Of a DNA stretch of 64,000 nucleotides, positions 44,199-53,244 are shown in pieces (position 1 is the stretch's first letter; each line of letters starts with the position of its first letter). Below the pieces are notes generated by a model. The model saw only the letters and a program-made list of their open reading frames with translations, was not told the origin of the DNA and did no database searches. Made by a program: the position numbers and the translations under genes. This DNA is from Pedobacter polysacchareus (lineage in GTDB: Bacteria > Bacteroidota > Bacteroidia > Sphingobacteriales > Sphingobacteriaceae): positions 372,001 to 436,000 of the forward strand of contig NZ_JAHYSS010000003.1 of the NCBI RefSeq assembly GCF_019802255.1. Reading direction: 5' to 3'.

Positions 44199-45122
44199 TT
44201 AATTAGAGAATCTGGACAATTGGGCAAAGGTTTCATCTAATGAACTCTTCTCCATATTCAGCTCGCGCAATCGCCATCCTTGCTTTGCACTTTCCAGTAC
44301 GAGCGTTTCAGAAATGCTGCGATCGCCATTAAAATAGAGTCTGAGCTGTTTTTCAGTCAGGAATTCTACTCTGGTAATGCCTTCAATAGCCAGCAGCGCA
44401 TCAGCCGCAGGCGCATTTTCCATCAGGACGATCATGCTATGCGGTGCCACATAATTGTCGAAAGCTTCCATGGTATCTGAAAACACAATCCTGCCGCTTT
44501 CGATCATGACGATCTGTTTGCACAGGTACTGCACTTCGGTCAGCACATGGGTGGAAAGAATAACCGCACGTTCTGTGGCAATGTCTTTGATCAGTCCGCG
44601 GACTTCAATGATCTGATTGGGATCCAATCCATTAGTTGGCTCATCGAATACTACTAATTTTGGATGGTGAATAATCGCTTGGGCAATTCCTACCCTTTGT
44701 TTAAAACCACCGGATAAATTCTTGATCAATCGCTTGCTGATCTGTGTCAATCCGCAGCGTTCTTTCACATCATCCATAGCAGATTTCAGGTTTTTGCTAT
44801 CAATAGAACGTAAAATCCCACAATGTCTGAGGTATTCATCTATCGTTAAATCCATATACAAGGGAGGAGTCTGCGGCAAAAAACCGATCTCCTGTTTCGC
44901 CCGTTCAGGCGCTTTGCTCAGGTCGATCCCATTGATAATGACTTCTCCTGCGGTTTGTGACAGCACGCCGCAAAGGATATTCATCGTCGTAGATTTACCC
45001 GCTCCATTAGAGCCTAATAAGCCTACAATCCCACTCCTTGGGATCTCTATATTGATGTCACGTATAGCCCAGCTGGTACTATAACGATGCGACAAACCGC
45101 TAATACGAACGATTGGTTCCAT
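44199..45122 (-). CDS. ABC transporter ATPase, GldA-like
   Basis: A 307-residue ATP-binding subunit with a complete set of motifs: Walker A GLLGSNGAGKSTT, Q-loop in IGFLPQTPPLYMDLT, signature LSGGFKQR, Walker B LVVFDEPTNGLDP and H-loop LSTHVL. The C-terminal 80 residues form the accessory domain usual in ABC-2-type exporters and GldA. It should power the two GldF-GldG fusion permeases encoded downstream. A perfect 9-bp hairpin lies just upstream, between this gene and the SusCD-associated lipoprotein gene. Confidence 0.9.
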   Translation of the reverse strand: MEPIVRISGLSHRYSTSWAIRDINIEIPRSGIVGLLGSNGAGKSTTMNILCGVLSQTAGEVIINGIDLSKAPERAKQEIGFLPQTPPLYMDLTIDEYLRHCGILRSIDSKNLKSAMDDVKERCGLTQISKRLIKNLSGGFKQRVGIAQAIIHHPKLVVFDEPTNGLDPNQIIEVRGLIKDIATERAVILSTHVLTEVQYLCKQIVMIESGRIVFSDTMEAFDNYVAPHSMIVLMENAPAADALLAIEGITRVEFLTEKQLRLYFNGDRSISETLVLESAKQGWRLRELNMEKSSLDETFAQLSRFSN

Positions 45123-45155
45123 AGTTAAATATTGGATTAAGAAAATGTATTGGAG

Positions 45156-45177
45156 AGCAGGCTTTTTTAAGCCTGCT
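45156..45177. terminator. Internal hairpin upstream of the ABC ATPase gene
   Basis: A perfect 9-bp stem AGCAGGCTT/AAGCCTGCT with a TTTT loop. On the minus strand, the direction of the operon, no U-run follows, so it could pause, process or partly terminate rather than end transcription. TACATTTT further along may give the ABC section its own promoter. Confidence 0.45.
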
Positions 45178-45185
45178 TTTGTGTG

Positions 45186-45944
45186 TTAATAGTTGTCGAA
45201 CAAAAAGGTTTTTTGTTTCAGCAGCTCGGAACTTTCCCCAGGTAAGCCAATCAGGGCAATGGTAAAATTCCTGAATCGCCATTTATTTTCAGAGGGCTTT
45301 TCCAGTTCTGTCGTTGTATAGCTGCCAAGAAGCTGCTGTGTGGCCTGATCCCGGAATTCAAAAGTGTAGTTGCCGGTTTTTAAAGTTGCAGCATAGCTTT
45401 TAAAGTCAGTAATTCCTTTGTAAGCCAATCCTTCTACTTCTTTACGTTCCCCATCTTTAATCAGGTATACATTTACGGGTTTACTTCCGTAAGAGAGGTT
45501 GATAAACCGAATGCCAAATGTGCTGTCGGCTGCTTGATGAATGGGTGGAAGATAGGTATCCAGCAAATAGTCAGGATCTTCCTTTTTTCCTAAAAAATAT
45601 AGCGTATTGATACTGCCTTTTTTTAATTTAAGATGGAGGTCAAATAGCGGTTTATCAGGCGACAGGGTATCCGGGTAGCTGTAAATCGCCAGAGGTTGAT
45701 CCTCATTGGTAATGGCGTATTTCCCAACTAAATTAAAGACCCCATAATGAAACATCGTAGCGAGACGATAAGGATCTAAAGGTTCAGTTCCTCTAAAGCT
45801 AGGCAATAGCCTTAACTCTCCAGGCATCGCATTAAACAGTGTAAGGTGTGTAAGCACGGGTGCCTGTTCCGTTTTTTTGCAGGAAACAAAAGCAAAGCAC
45901 AGCAGACTGATGAATAAGATATGTTGAAATTTATAAGTTCTCAT
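45186..45944 (-). CDS. DUF4397-like lipoprotein
   Basis: A 252-residue lipoprotein with lipobox FAFVSCKK. The mature part is beta-rich and includes FGIRFINLSYGSKPVNVYLIKDGE, which resembles DUF4397 domains (RxxNxSPxxxxVDVYxxG). Such proteins commonly accompany SusC/SusD genes, where they probably add a surface binding module. It starts 18 bases after the SusD stop. No ligand can be named. Confidence 0.65.
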   Translation of the reverse strand: MRTYKFQHILFISLLCFAFVSCKKTEQAPVLTHLTLFNAMPGELRLLPSFRGTEPLDPYRLATMFHYGVFNLVGKYAITNEDQPLAIYSYPDTLSPDKPLFDLHLKLKKGSINTLYFLGKKEDPDYLLDTYLPPIHQAADSTFGIRFINLSYGSKPVNVYLIKDGERKEVEGLAYKGITDFKSYAATLKTGNYTFEFRDQATQQLLGSYTTTELEKPSENKWRFRNFTIALIGLPGESSELLKQKTFLFDNY

Positions 45945-45962
45945 GTGGTTCAGTTTAGGTGA

Positions 45963-47408
45963 TTAGTAACCAGGATTTTGAGTCAGGTTATTATTTGACT
46001 GGATCTCAGAAACAGGAATCGGATACAGCAATTGGTGATCTCCTGCCCAGGGCTGTTTAACCGGAATAACAGAAAGCACATCGTGTGCTTTTCCTGTTCT
46101 TTTCAGGTCAAGCCAGCGGTGTCCCCATTCCAAGAAAAACTCTGTTCTTCTTTCTTTCTCAATAGCAAGCATAACCGTTGCTTTGGAAAGTCCCATAGGG
46201 AGCTCAGTGAGACCTGCACGGGCACGAATGACATTTAGATCTTTAATTGCCGGATCCAGTTGCTGGTTCCCAAGGGTGATGGCTTCCGCCCTGATTAAGT
46301 ATTGTTCGGCCAATCTGAGCATGGTGTAATACTCTGTTATTGGCGCATTCACAGCAGAATTCCCTAATCCAATTTTGTATTTATTCACATAATAAGTAGT
46401 TGTACCTGCGATATCAATCGGCATCAGCCAGGAAGACTTTCTTTGGTCCTGATTTTCGAAAACCTGCACCAGCTCATCTGCTACACGATAACCATAATAT
46501 TGTCCGGGTATGACTGAGGGGAAAGCTCTGAAAGCATAACCTTCAGGAGTAGCATTTCCACGGGGAATGATCAGATTGCTCTGCTGTACTTGCCAGATGG
46601 CTTCAGTATTGTTCTTTAAAAAGACCTCATTTAGATCCGGCCTCAATTGAAATAACCCACTTTGATCAATTACTTCTGTTGCTGCTGCAGCGGCATTGCT
46701 ATAATCTCCTGTAAAAAGATACACCCTGGCCAGCATTGCTGTTGCTGCCCATTTATTGGCACGGATACGTTCTCCGAGTTTTGATCCTGAAAAATCCCCG
46801 GCCAGGTTTGCTTTGGCATCCTGCAAATCTTTAATTACCTGTGCATACACTTCAGCTTTAGGTGAACGGGTCATTTTAGCCGTCTTATTAAAATCAGCGG
46901 AGAGTGCCAATGGTACATCTCCAAAAAGATTCACCAGATAAAAATAGCTGTAGGCCCTCAGAAATTTAGCTTCCGCAGTCAGCTTGATTCTTACCTCGGT
47001 ATGTAATTTAGCAGAAGTAGAAGCACTTATCCCTTCAATAATGGCATTGGCATTGTAAATATTTCTATAAGCACTAACCCATAATGAGCGAGTGGTGTAG
47101 TCTTCTGTTGGTATTTTATTGGTGTAATATGGATTGGGGCTAATGCTGGACAGGCTGAGTTCATCAGCACCCATACTACCTAATGAAGTGGTTAAGCCGT
47201 TTCCAAAACTAAGTCCTCCTTCCTCATTAATTAATTGTGAATAGGAACCCGTCATCGCAGAATTTGCCTGAGTGTCATTTTCAAAAACCTTATCCGTAGT
47301 AACGGTATTGATGGGATCAGGAATAGCGATCATGTCCTTACAGGAAGCACACATCAGGATTACTGCAGCGACTAAAATATATCGGTTTAAATTTCTTTTA
47401 ATTGTCAT
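45963..47408 (-). CDS. SusD/RagB-family outer-membrane lipoprotein
   Basis: A 481-residue SusD-type lipoprotein (lipobox ILMCASCKD). It has the family's N-terminal TPR-like region (DTQANSAMTGSYSQLI, KLTAEAKFLRAYSYFYLVNLFGDVPLAL) and the C-terminal RagB block (MLRLAEQYLIRAEA, IEKERRTEFFLEWGHRWLDLKRTGKA, LYPIPVSEIQSNNNLTQNPGY). I use the ATG at 47408, eleven bases after the SusC stop, because the signal peptide follows it directly. It forms the lid of the SusC transporter encoded upstream in the operon. Confidence 0.93.
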   Translation of the reverse strand: MTIKRNLNRYILVAAVILMCASCKDMIAIPDPINTVTTDKVFENDTQANSAMTGSYSQLINEEGGLSFGNGLTTSLGSMGADELSLSSISPNPYYTNKIPTEDYTTRSLWVSAYRNIYNANAIIEGISASTSAKLHTEVRIKLTAEAKFLRAYSYFYLVNLFGDVPLALSADFNKTAKMTRSPKAEVYAQVIKDLQDAKANLAGDFSGSKLGERIRANKWAATAMLARVYLFTGDYSNAAAAATEVIDQSGLFQLRPDLNEVFLKNNTEAIWQVQQSNLIIPRGNATPEGYAFRAFPSVIPGQYYGYRVADELVQVFENQDQRKSSWLMPIDIAGTTTYYVNKYKIGLGNSAVNAPITEYYTMLRLAEQYLIRAEAITLGNQQLDPAIKDLNVIRARAGLTELPMGLSKATVMLAIEKERRTEFFLEWGHRWLDLKRTGKAHDVLSVIPVKQPWAGDHQLLYPIPVSEIQSNNNLTQNPGY

Positions 47409-47419
47409 CTCGATAGGAA

Positions 47420-50400
47420 TTAAAAAGTTACGGAAAGGCCACACAAATAGATTTTGGCTGGAGGAAGCGCTCCAAACGTCTGTACATCAGGATCAAAACC
47501 TTTGACATTACTGATCACAAATAAATTCTGAGCATTCATATAAATCCTCAGTGATTCTGCGCCTAATTTTTTCGCCCAATTTTGATTCAGGGTATAAGAA
47601 AGGGCCAGGTTAGACAGGCGCACATAAGAAACCGTTCTATATCTACCATCAGAATTCGCAAACAAACTTGTTCCCTCATTGAACATCGTGGTTGCTCTTG
47701 GATACAGGGCATGGTCACCCGGTGCTTTCCAATAATTTCCCAGGATCTGCCTTGGAAGATTACCTAGGTTTCCAGCATATACGTCTGCGGTGAAATTGGG
47801 ATCAGCTCCTATAAAATTATTATAATTGAACGTGGTACTCAGACTTAGGTTTTTATAACTGAAATTACTAGTCAAACCGCCAGTAAGTTTTGGCGAAAGG
47901 TCTAAGGCCACATATTGGTCACCCTCGCCGGCTAGGCCCGCAGAATTCTGCTCGATGTTGCCGTTCTGATTATAATCTTCAACTTTGTAAATACCAGTCA
48001 GCGGATCTACGCCTAAATAATGGAAAAGATATTTGGTATTGATAGATTTGCCCACTTTCAACGTATTCGCAAAAGGGGAATGCGCAATGTCCGGATAAGA
48101 AACCAATAGATTCTTGTTTCTGGAAGCGAACAATGCGACCGACCAGTTAAACTTCTCATTTTTAACCAGATCTGCATTCAGCGTTAAGTCCCAGCCCCTA
48201 TTGTCTACTACTGCAGGCCAGTTGGAAATTACACTTGGAAAACCAGTATAAAGCGGTATAGGGAATTGGGTCAGCTGGTTGTCGCAGCGCTCGCGGTACA
48301 TATCGAACTGCACATTAATCCGGTTGTCTAAAAACCCAATTTGCAAAGCCCCTTCCATTTTTTTATTCACCTGCCATTGGTAATTTGGGTTTAAGGCCAA
48401 AATGCTGGTGAGGGAACTAGAACCATCATAGTCAGGCAATGCATCCGCATAAGCTTTATTTTTAGCCCATTGTGCCAGGTACTTATAATCGCCAATGGCA
48501 TCGCTGCCCGTTAAGGCATAACTTCCTCTCAGTTTCAGGAAACTAATAAATTCAGGAAGCGCTTTTCTAATGCCTTTTTCTTCAGTTAAAATCCATGCTG
48601 CACCAACAGAGCCGAAATTACCGAACTGGTTACCTGGACCAAATCGGGAGGATCCGTCTCTGCGGAAGTTCAGGTTAAGGATATACTTTTCTTCCCATTT
48701 ATAATTGATCCTGCCAAATACAGCAGCATATTTATAATAACCAACATCTCCCGTAGGATTAAAAGTGGCAGGTGCCAGAAAAACTGATTCTATAAAATCA
48801 TCGCTCTCATAACCAATAGCGGTTATCGAATTTGACCTGGTTATATTTTTCTGCAAAGATCCACCAAACAGTAAGGAAAGCTGTCCATTGCTAATTTTCA
48901 TCTTATAATCAAGCTGTGGTTCCACCAGCACATTCATATTGGTATTGCCACCAAAAAACGAAGATCCTGTTGGGTTAGTCAGCGGATCCTGTGCCCGAAT
49001 ATAGCTCAGATATTTATTGGTATTGTTGCTATAATTGTATCCAAAATTGGTAGAAAAACTCAGGTTGTCCAGGATCTCATAACTCAATCGCAGGTTACTG
49101 GTGACCATGTGGGTATCAGAAAAGTAGGGATTATCCAATACGCCAAAAGGAAAAGTCACCTTTGAATCCGGAGTAGTTCTCCATGGGCCAAAATTAAACA
49201 GGCCATCAGGTCCATAAATATCGGGAGCATTAGGTGGTAATGTAATCATACTTGGGATACCAGTAGTATTCACTGTCGTATAGGTATACATCCCTCCCAA
49301 ATCTACTTTAAACTTTCTATCTGCAGTTTTATGTCCCAGATTAAAGGCTAATCCCGCTCTTTGATTGCCTCCTGTACTGGTCAGGATTTCGGTTTGTTTC
49401 CCATAATTAGCTCCAAGGCGAAATTGGGTTTGTACATCTCCACCGGTTAAACTCATGTTCACATTAGACTGTTTGCCAATATTTCCCCAAAGTAATTTTT
49501 GCCAGTCGGTATGTTTATTCTGGTCCCAAAGCACCAGATCAGGTGCATTAGCAACGTCAGGAATAAGGTTGTCATTTTTAAACGCCTCTCTTCTGATTTG
49601 CAGGTATTCTGGCGTGCTAAGTACGTCCCAGTGTTTTGTCACTTCACTAAAAGCCTGCTCTACGCCTATTGAAAACTTAGTTGCTCCAGGTCTGCCTTTT
49701 TTGGTCGTGATCAGGATGACCCCATTCGCCGCCCTTGAACCATAAATCGCGGTCGCATCACCATCTTTCAAGACTTCAATGCTTTCAATATCTTTACTAT
49801 TGATGTTAAACATCGGACTTTGACCTCCTGTAGGGGAATGAATATTTTGGGTAATTCCAGTAGATCCTGTCTCGTAACTGGACATTCCACCTACTTCCAG
49901 GTTATTTTGAGGTACCCCATCGATCACGTACAAAGGATCTGAAACAAAATTAGGATTAATGGATTTCCTGCCTCTGATTTCTACTTTTACCGGACTGCTT
50001 GCATAGCCATTCGTCGGGGTCACGATCACGCCAGGAATCCTGCCCTGTAAAGCCAGTAGTGGATTCATTACCGGCTGTTGCTCTAACTCTTTGGAAGTGA
50101 TTTTGGAGATGTTACCAGTGCTTAAACGACGATCTGTGGTACCATAAGCCTGCACCATCACTTCATCCAAAAAGGATACTGAGGGCTCTAGCATGATGGT
50201 CAGATAAAAGCCTGCAGCTGTTTTCACCACACTCACATCTTTAGAGAATGAACTCGTATTTGGAGGCATTTTTTCAAATTCTCCCAGCCTTACCTGTACG
50301 GAATCGAAACCTACTGAACTAAAGGTAATGCTGCTGTTTTCTTCTAGCTTAGGCAAGAAAAACTCCCCCTTAGCATTAGAACCGATGTTTATTTTTCTAT

Positions 50401-50872
50401 TCTTAACTTTAAGGGTGACGCCACTTAAAGGTTCATTCGTCTTTTTGTTGACGATATTTCCACGTATTTCTATATCACCTGCAAAAATTGCTGCAACACG
50501 ATCCAGAATTGTGGGTGCTTTTGCCTTGAGTAAAACGGTTTTATTTTCAATCTTATAAGTGATCGGCTGGTCGTTAAAACACTTTTCCAGCACCTCTTCT
50601 ATCGATGCGTTTCTCACAGAAACAGAGATGGGTTTACTGGACTTAATCAATGCTTCACTAAAAAGGAAATCGTAACCACTTTGCGACCGAATATCCTTTA
50701 ACACCTTCTCCAACTGGGTATTTTTAGTATTCAGGGTAATGCGCTGAGCGAAACTGCTTGCACTTACCTGCATCATTGTAGCTATTAAAATAACGGTGGT
50801 GAATCGTATCATTAATAAAATCTTATTCGCATACTTTTTCAGTACGGGTTTGTTCGTATAGGTTTTATACAT
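47420..50872 (-). CDS. SusC/RagA transporter with STN signalling domain
   Basis: A 1150-residue TonB-linked transporter. After the signal (SASSFAQ) comes an STN domain (TQLEKVLKDIRSQSGYDFLFSEAL, IEEVLEKCFNDQPITYKIENKTVLL), which passes a ligand signal to FecR. A carboxypeptidase-like domain, the plug (EVLKDGDATAIYGSRAANGVILITTKKG) and a barrel ending in CGLSVTF follow. The STN domain together with the adjacent FecR and ECF sigma genes makes this a signal-transducing receptor. The start could be 50872 or an in-frame ATG at 50920; I favour 50872. A plus-strand promoter and terminator upstream suggest antisense control of its leader. Confidence 0.93.
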   Translation of the reverse strand: MYKTYTNKPVLKKYANKILLMIRFTTVILIATMMQVSASSFAQRITLNTKNTQLEKVLKDIRSQSGYDFLFSEALIKSSKPISVSVRNASIEEVLEKCFNDQPITYKIENKTVLLKAKAPTILDRVAAIFAGDIEIRGNIVNKKTNEPLSGVTLKVKNRKINIGSNAKGEFFLPKLEENSSITFSSVGFDSVQVRLGEFEKMPPNTSSFSKDVSVVKTAAGFYLTIMLEPSVSFLDEVMVQAYGTTDRRLSTGNISKITSKELEQQPVMNPLLALQGRIPGVIVTPTNGYASSPVKVEIRGRKSINPNFVSDPLYVIDGVPQNNLEVGGMSSYETGSTGITQNIHSPTGGQSPMFNINSKDIESIEVLKDGDATAIYGSRAANGVILITTKKGRPGATKFSIGVEQAFSEVTKHWDVLSTPEYLQIRREAFKNDNLIPDVANAPDLVLWDQNKHTDWQKLLWGNIGKQSNVNMSLTGGDVQTQFRLGANYGKQTEILTSTGGNQRAGLAFNLGHKTADRKFKVDLGGMYTYTTVNTTGIPSMITLPPNAPDIYGPDGLFNFGPWRTTPDSKVTFPFGVLDNPYFSDTHMVTSNLRLSYEILDNLSFSTNFGYNYSNNTNKYLSYIRAQDPLTNPTGSSFFGGNTNMNVLVEPQLDYKMKISNGQLSLLFGGSLQKNITRSNSITAIGYESDDFIESVFLAPATFNPTGDVGYYKYAAVFGRINYKWEEKYILNLNFRRDGSSRFGPGNQFGNFGSVGAAWILTEEKGIRKALPEFISFLKLRGSYALTGSDAIGDYKYLAQWAKNKAYADALPDYDGSSSLTSILALNPNYQWQVNKKMEGALQIGFLDNRINVQFDMYRERCDNQLTQFPIPLYTGFPSVISNWPAVVDNRGWDLTLNADLVKNEKFNWSVALFASRNKNLLVSYPDIAHSPFANTLKVGKSINTKYLFHYLGVDPLTGIYKVEDYNQNGNIEQNSAGLAGEGDQYVALDLSPKLTGGLTSNFSYKNLSLSTTFNYNNFIGADPNFTADVYAGNLGNLPRQILGNYWKAPGDHALYPRATTMFNEGTSLFANSDGRYRTVSYVRLSNLALSYTLNQNWAKKLGAESLRIYMNAQNLFVISNVKGFDPDVQTFGALPPAKIYLCGLSVTF

Positions 50873-50942
50873 TTCATCTGGTTTAGGACAAATTCTTAGC
50901 GGCCGATGAAACCGTAACATTGTATTAACTCACAATATTTGC

Positions 50943-50950
50943 TAAGTTTG
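50943..50950 (+). promoter_or_regulatory. Plus-strand promoter opposite the SusC leader
   Basis: TAAGTTTG matches the Bacteroidetes -7 consensus TAnnTTTG exactly, with ATTG about 20 bases upstream as a -33 candidate (consensus TTTG). It points away from SusC, toward the FecR gene, and no plus-strand gene follows. Confidence 0.45.
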
Positions 50951-50956
50951 TTTGTC

Positions 50957-51042
50957 TGGTTTAGTTGATAGGATCTCAAATTTTTATGAACGTATTCCAG
51001 CATCGGTCAGGAGTGTTTCCAGCACTTCTGGCCTCTTTTTTT
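50957..51042 (+). ncRNA. Candidate DonS-like antisense small RNA
   Basis: Between the -7 box at 50943 and a rho-independent terminator at 51005-51042 there is room for an RNA of about 86 bases on the plus strand, antisense to the SusC leader. In Bacteroides fragilis the cis-encoded RNA DonS occupies this very place, between an anti-sigma gene and a susC gene, and represses the transporter. Both ends here are inferred from promoter and hairpin positions, not from expression. Confidence 0.45.
51005..51042 (+). terminator. Plus-strand terminator between FecR and SusC
   Basis: The stem GGTCAGGAGTG/CACTTCTGGCC (9 of 11 pairs, one a G-T wobble) is followed on the plus strand by TCTTTTTTT. On the minus strand, along which FecR and SusC are read, the hairpin has no U-run behind it. 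It therefore serves a plus-strand transcript, though no plus-strand gene lies upstream. Confidence 0.6.
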
Positions 51043-51063
51043 GGATTACGTTTTAAATAGTAT

Positions 51064-52239
51064 CTATTTCTTAACGATAATCCTCCTTCCTTCAATTTTA
51101 AAGTGGACATTCCCTGTATAATCAAGCATATTCAATAACTCAGAGACATTTTTATCCCTGGAAATCTCGCCTTTGAATTTAAAGTCAGGATCTGGCTGGG
51201 TTTCATAAACCACTTCCACATCATACCATCTGGAAACTTTAGTCATGATAGACTGTAGGTTTTCATTGAATTTGAAATAACCATTTTTCCAGGCCAGTAC
51301 ATCTTCGAGGTCTACATCATTGATCACTTTCATATTTCCCGGAGCAACCTGTGCTTGCTCGCCAGGTTTGAGAATCAGAGATTCGATCCCTTTAGCCGAA
51401 CTGCCTGCATTGGCCGAAACTTTCACACTTCCAGATAGCAAAGTGGTTTTTACGGTTTTCTCATCGTCATAAGACATGATGTTAAAATGAGTCCCCAATA
51501 CTTCCACCATCTGCCCTTTTGCAAGGACACGGAATGGAGATTTTTTATTGTGGAAGACTTCGAAATAGGCCTCTCCTTTTAATTCTACTTTTCTTTCTTT
51601 AGCGGCAAAACTTACAGGGTACTTTAAACTGGAAGAAGCATTTAAAAATACTTTCGAGCCATCTGGCAGAATCACCTGCCACTGGCCGCCACGCGGTGCT
51701 TCAATGGTATTGTATTCCGAACTGCTTTTACCGGAAGCATTTGGAGCAATCTGATAGATCAATTGTCCGTTTGCAGTTTTACTGATGGTTACGCCCTCCT
51801 GCTGTGCCAGCTGTCCATTCAGCGCATCAGTCAGGCTGATTTTCCGTCCGTCAGAAAGAGTCAGCACCGCTTTATTTTTACCAGGATGAATGTCATTTTT
51901 AACAATCTGAGGCCCAGCAGCATGTTTATCATTGCCATAGAACCATATTGCCGTTGTCGAAATCAGTACTACAGCAGCGGCAGCAGCTATACTATAACGC
52001 CAGATTGATTTTCTTGAAGGGGGGAAACCGACAGTGCGTTCAATTATAGGGCGTTCAATTTGTTGGTCAATATTTAGCCACATCTGTTGTTTTACTTTCA
52101 GATAGTCCAGGTTTTCAGGTTGCTGCTGCTGGAGCTCAGATTGCTGAACAAACCAGTTTTCGACCAGGCGTATTTCTTCCTTGGAGGCAATGCCTTCATT
52201 ATACTTCCTGATCAATTCTATTACCTGTTCGTTATTCAT
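51064..52239 (-). CDS. FecR-family anti-sigma factor
   Basis: A 391-residue inner-membrane regulator. The cytoplasmic N-terminus (about 1-75, NEEQVIELIRKY-like helices with IASKEEIRLVENWF) binds the sigma factor. One membrane span lies at about 78-100 (YSIAAAAAVVLISTTAIWF). The periplasmic FecR domain (EAPRGGQWQVILPDGSKVFLNASSSLKYP, FEVFHNKKSPFRVLAKGQMVEVLGTHFNI) is followed by the C-terminal DUF4974 region (VSRWYDVEVVYE), which contacts the STN domain of SusC. It lies between its sigma factor and SusC in the standard order. Confidence 0.94.
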   Translation of the reverse strand: MNNEQVIELIRKYNEGIASKEEIRLVENWFVQQSELQQQQPENLDYLKVKQQMWLNIDQQIERPIIERTVGFPPSRKSIWRYSIAAAAAVVLISTTAIWFYGNDKHAAGPQIVKNDIHPGKNKAVLTLSDGRKISLTDALNGQLAQQEGVTISKTANGQLIYQIAPNASGKSSSEYNTIEAPRGGQWQVILPDGSKVFLNASSSLKYPVSFAAKERKVELKGEAYFEVFHNKKSPFRVLAKGQMVEVLGTHFNIMSYDDEKTVKTTLLSGSVKVSANAGSSAKGIESLILKPGEQAQVAPGNMKVINDVDLEDVLAWKNGYFKFNENLQSIMTKVSRWYDVEVVYETQPDPDFKFKGEISRDKNVSELLNMLDYTGNVHFKIEGRRIIVKK

Positions 52240-52360
52240 CTACGTGTATCAGTTTTAGCACTGATTTATAGTAATAGCCATGAAAAGCCCTCAGGGGGTA
52301 GATGGAAATGACAAAAAATAGAAAATAATTATAATAGACTGATTTTCAGCGCCAAATATT

Positions 52361-52954
52361 TTAGTTTCTTTTGGAAAGTTCAATGATAATTAGTCCGATT
52401 GGGGCATATACGGCTAGTTTTGAACGAAGGATCTTCAAGGCATTGTTCACTTGCTTTTTTACAGTTTGATTAGAAAGACCTAGTTTATCTGCAATTTCTG
52501 CATGGGAAAGGTTGTCCTTACGGCTCATTTCAAAGATGATCCTCATTTTAGGAGGCAGATTATCAATCTCGCGCTGTACAATGATTTTTAGTTCACGCTC
52601 ATCAATGTCCTCTATCGTTTCCATGCTCACTTCTGAAGCATATTTTGCTAGAGAAGCAATGTGGTCGTTTTTAAGCTTGTTGCGCTGTATGAATTTTAAG
52701 ACTCGATTTCTGGCCCCGATGTAAAGGTATCCGGCAATGTTATTGTCTTCCTGAACCAGTTCCGGTTTATCCCATAGGCCCACAAATAAATCCTGTACCA
52801 GGTCTTTGGATGGCTCCTCGTCCCTTAACATCTGATTTACCTTGTAAAACATCAGCACTGCATATCTATTGTAGATTTCTGCAAAGGCCTCGTGGTTCCT
52901 GTCTTTTAAAAGACGGACCAATTCAGAATCCGTAAATTCAGAATACATTTTCAT
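52361..52954 (-). CDS. ECF RNA polymerase sigma factor (sigma-70 family, Bacteroides expansion type)
   Basis: A 197-residue ECF sigma factor. Region 2 covers about 15-85 (YNRYAVLMFYKVNQMLRDEEPSKDLVQDLFVGLWDKPE, with -10 recognition helices), and region 4 covers about 125-175 (MRIIFEMSRKDNLSHAEIADKLGLSNQTVKKQVNNALKIL) for -35 recognition. A hydrophobic C-terminal tail follows (APIGLIIIEL). It is first in the block sigma-FecR-SusC-SusD and should switch on the operon when the SusC receptor is occupied. Confidence 0.94.
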   Translation of the reverse strand: MKMYSEFTDSELVRLLKDRNHEAFAEIYNRYAVLMFYKVNQMLRDEEPSKDLVQDLFVGLWDKPELVQEDNNIAGYLYIGARNRVLKFIQRNKLKNDHIASLAKYASEVSMETIEDIDERELKIIVQREIDNLPPKMRIIFEMSRKDNLSHAEIADKLGLSNQTVKKQVNNALKILRSKLAVYAPIGLIIIELSKRN

Positions 52955-53171
52955 TATAACCGGTATTCCATGCCCCCCAGCATTTTAAAAAGAATAAAAC
53001 AAGATTTGAGAATTAGGGGAAGGCGCTTAGCAATTAGCTAGCCTTATCATCATCCCCTCTTAACAAACGTACATAAATATTTTTTACGATCACAACTGAA
53101 TTTGATTTGAGCTGGATGCCTAAGTTTCGAAATCCCCTCCAATAAAGAGTCGAAATGAGCCAGGCGCAGAA

Positions 53172-53222
53172 AACCACTGAAGCCAGCTGACCACAATTTG
53201 CGATCAGCGGTCTTCAGTGGTT
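53172..53222 (-). terminator. Terminator of the GH110 gene
   Basis: Perfect outer arms AACCACTGAAG/CTTCAGTGGTT with a partly paired inner stem, followed on the minus strand by TTTTCTG. It lies just after the GH110 stop codon and upstream of the ECF sigma gene, separating the two transcripts. Confidence 0.7.
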
Positions 53223-53244
53223 GGTCAGTATAGAATTGCAGCTC

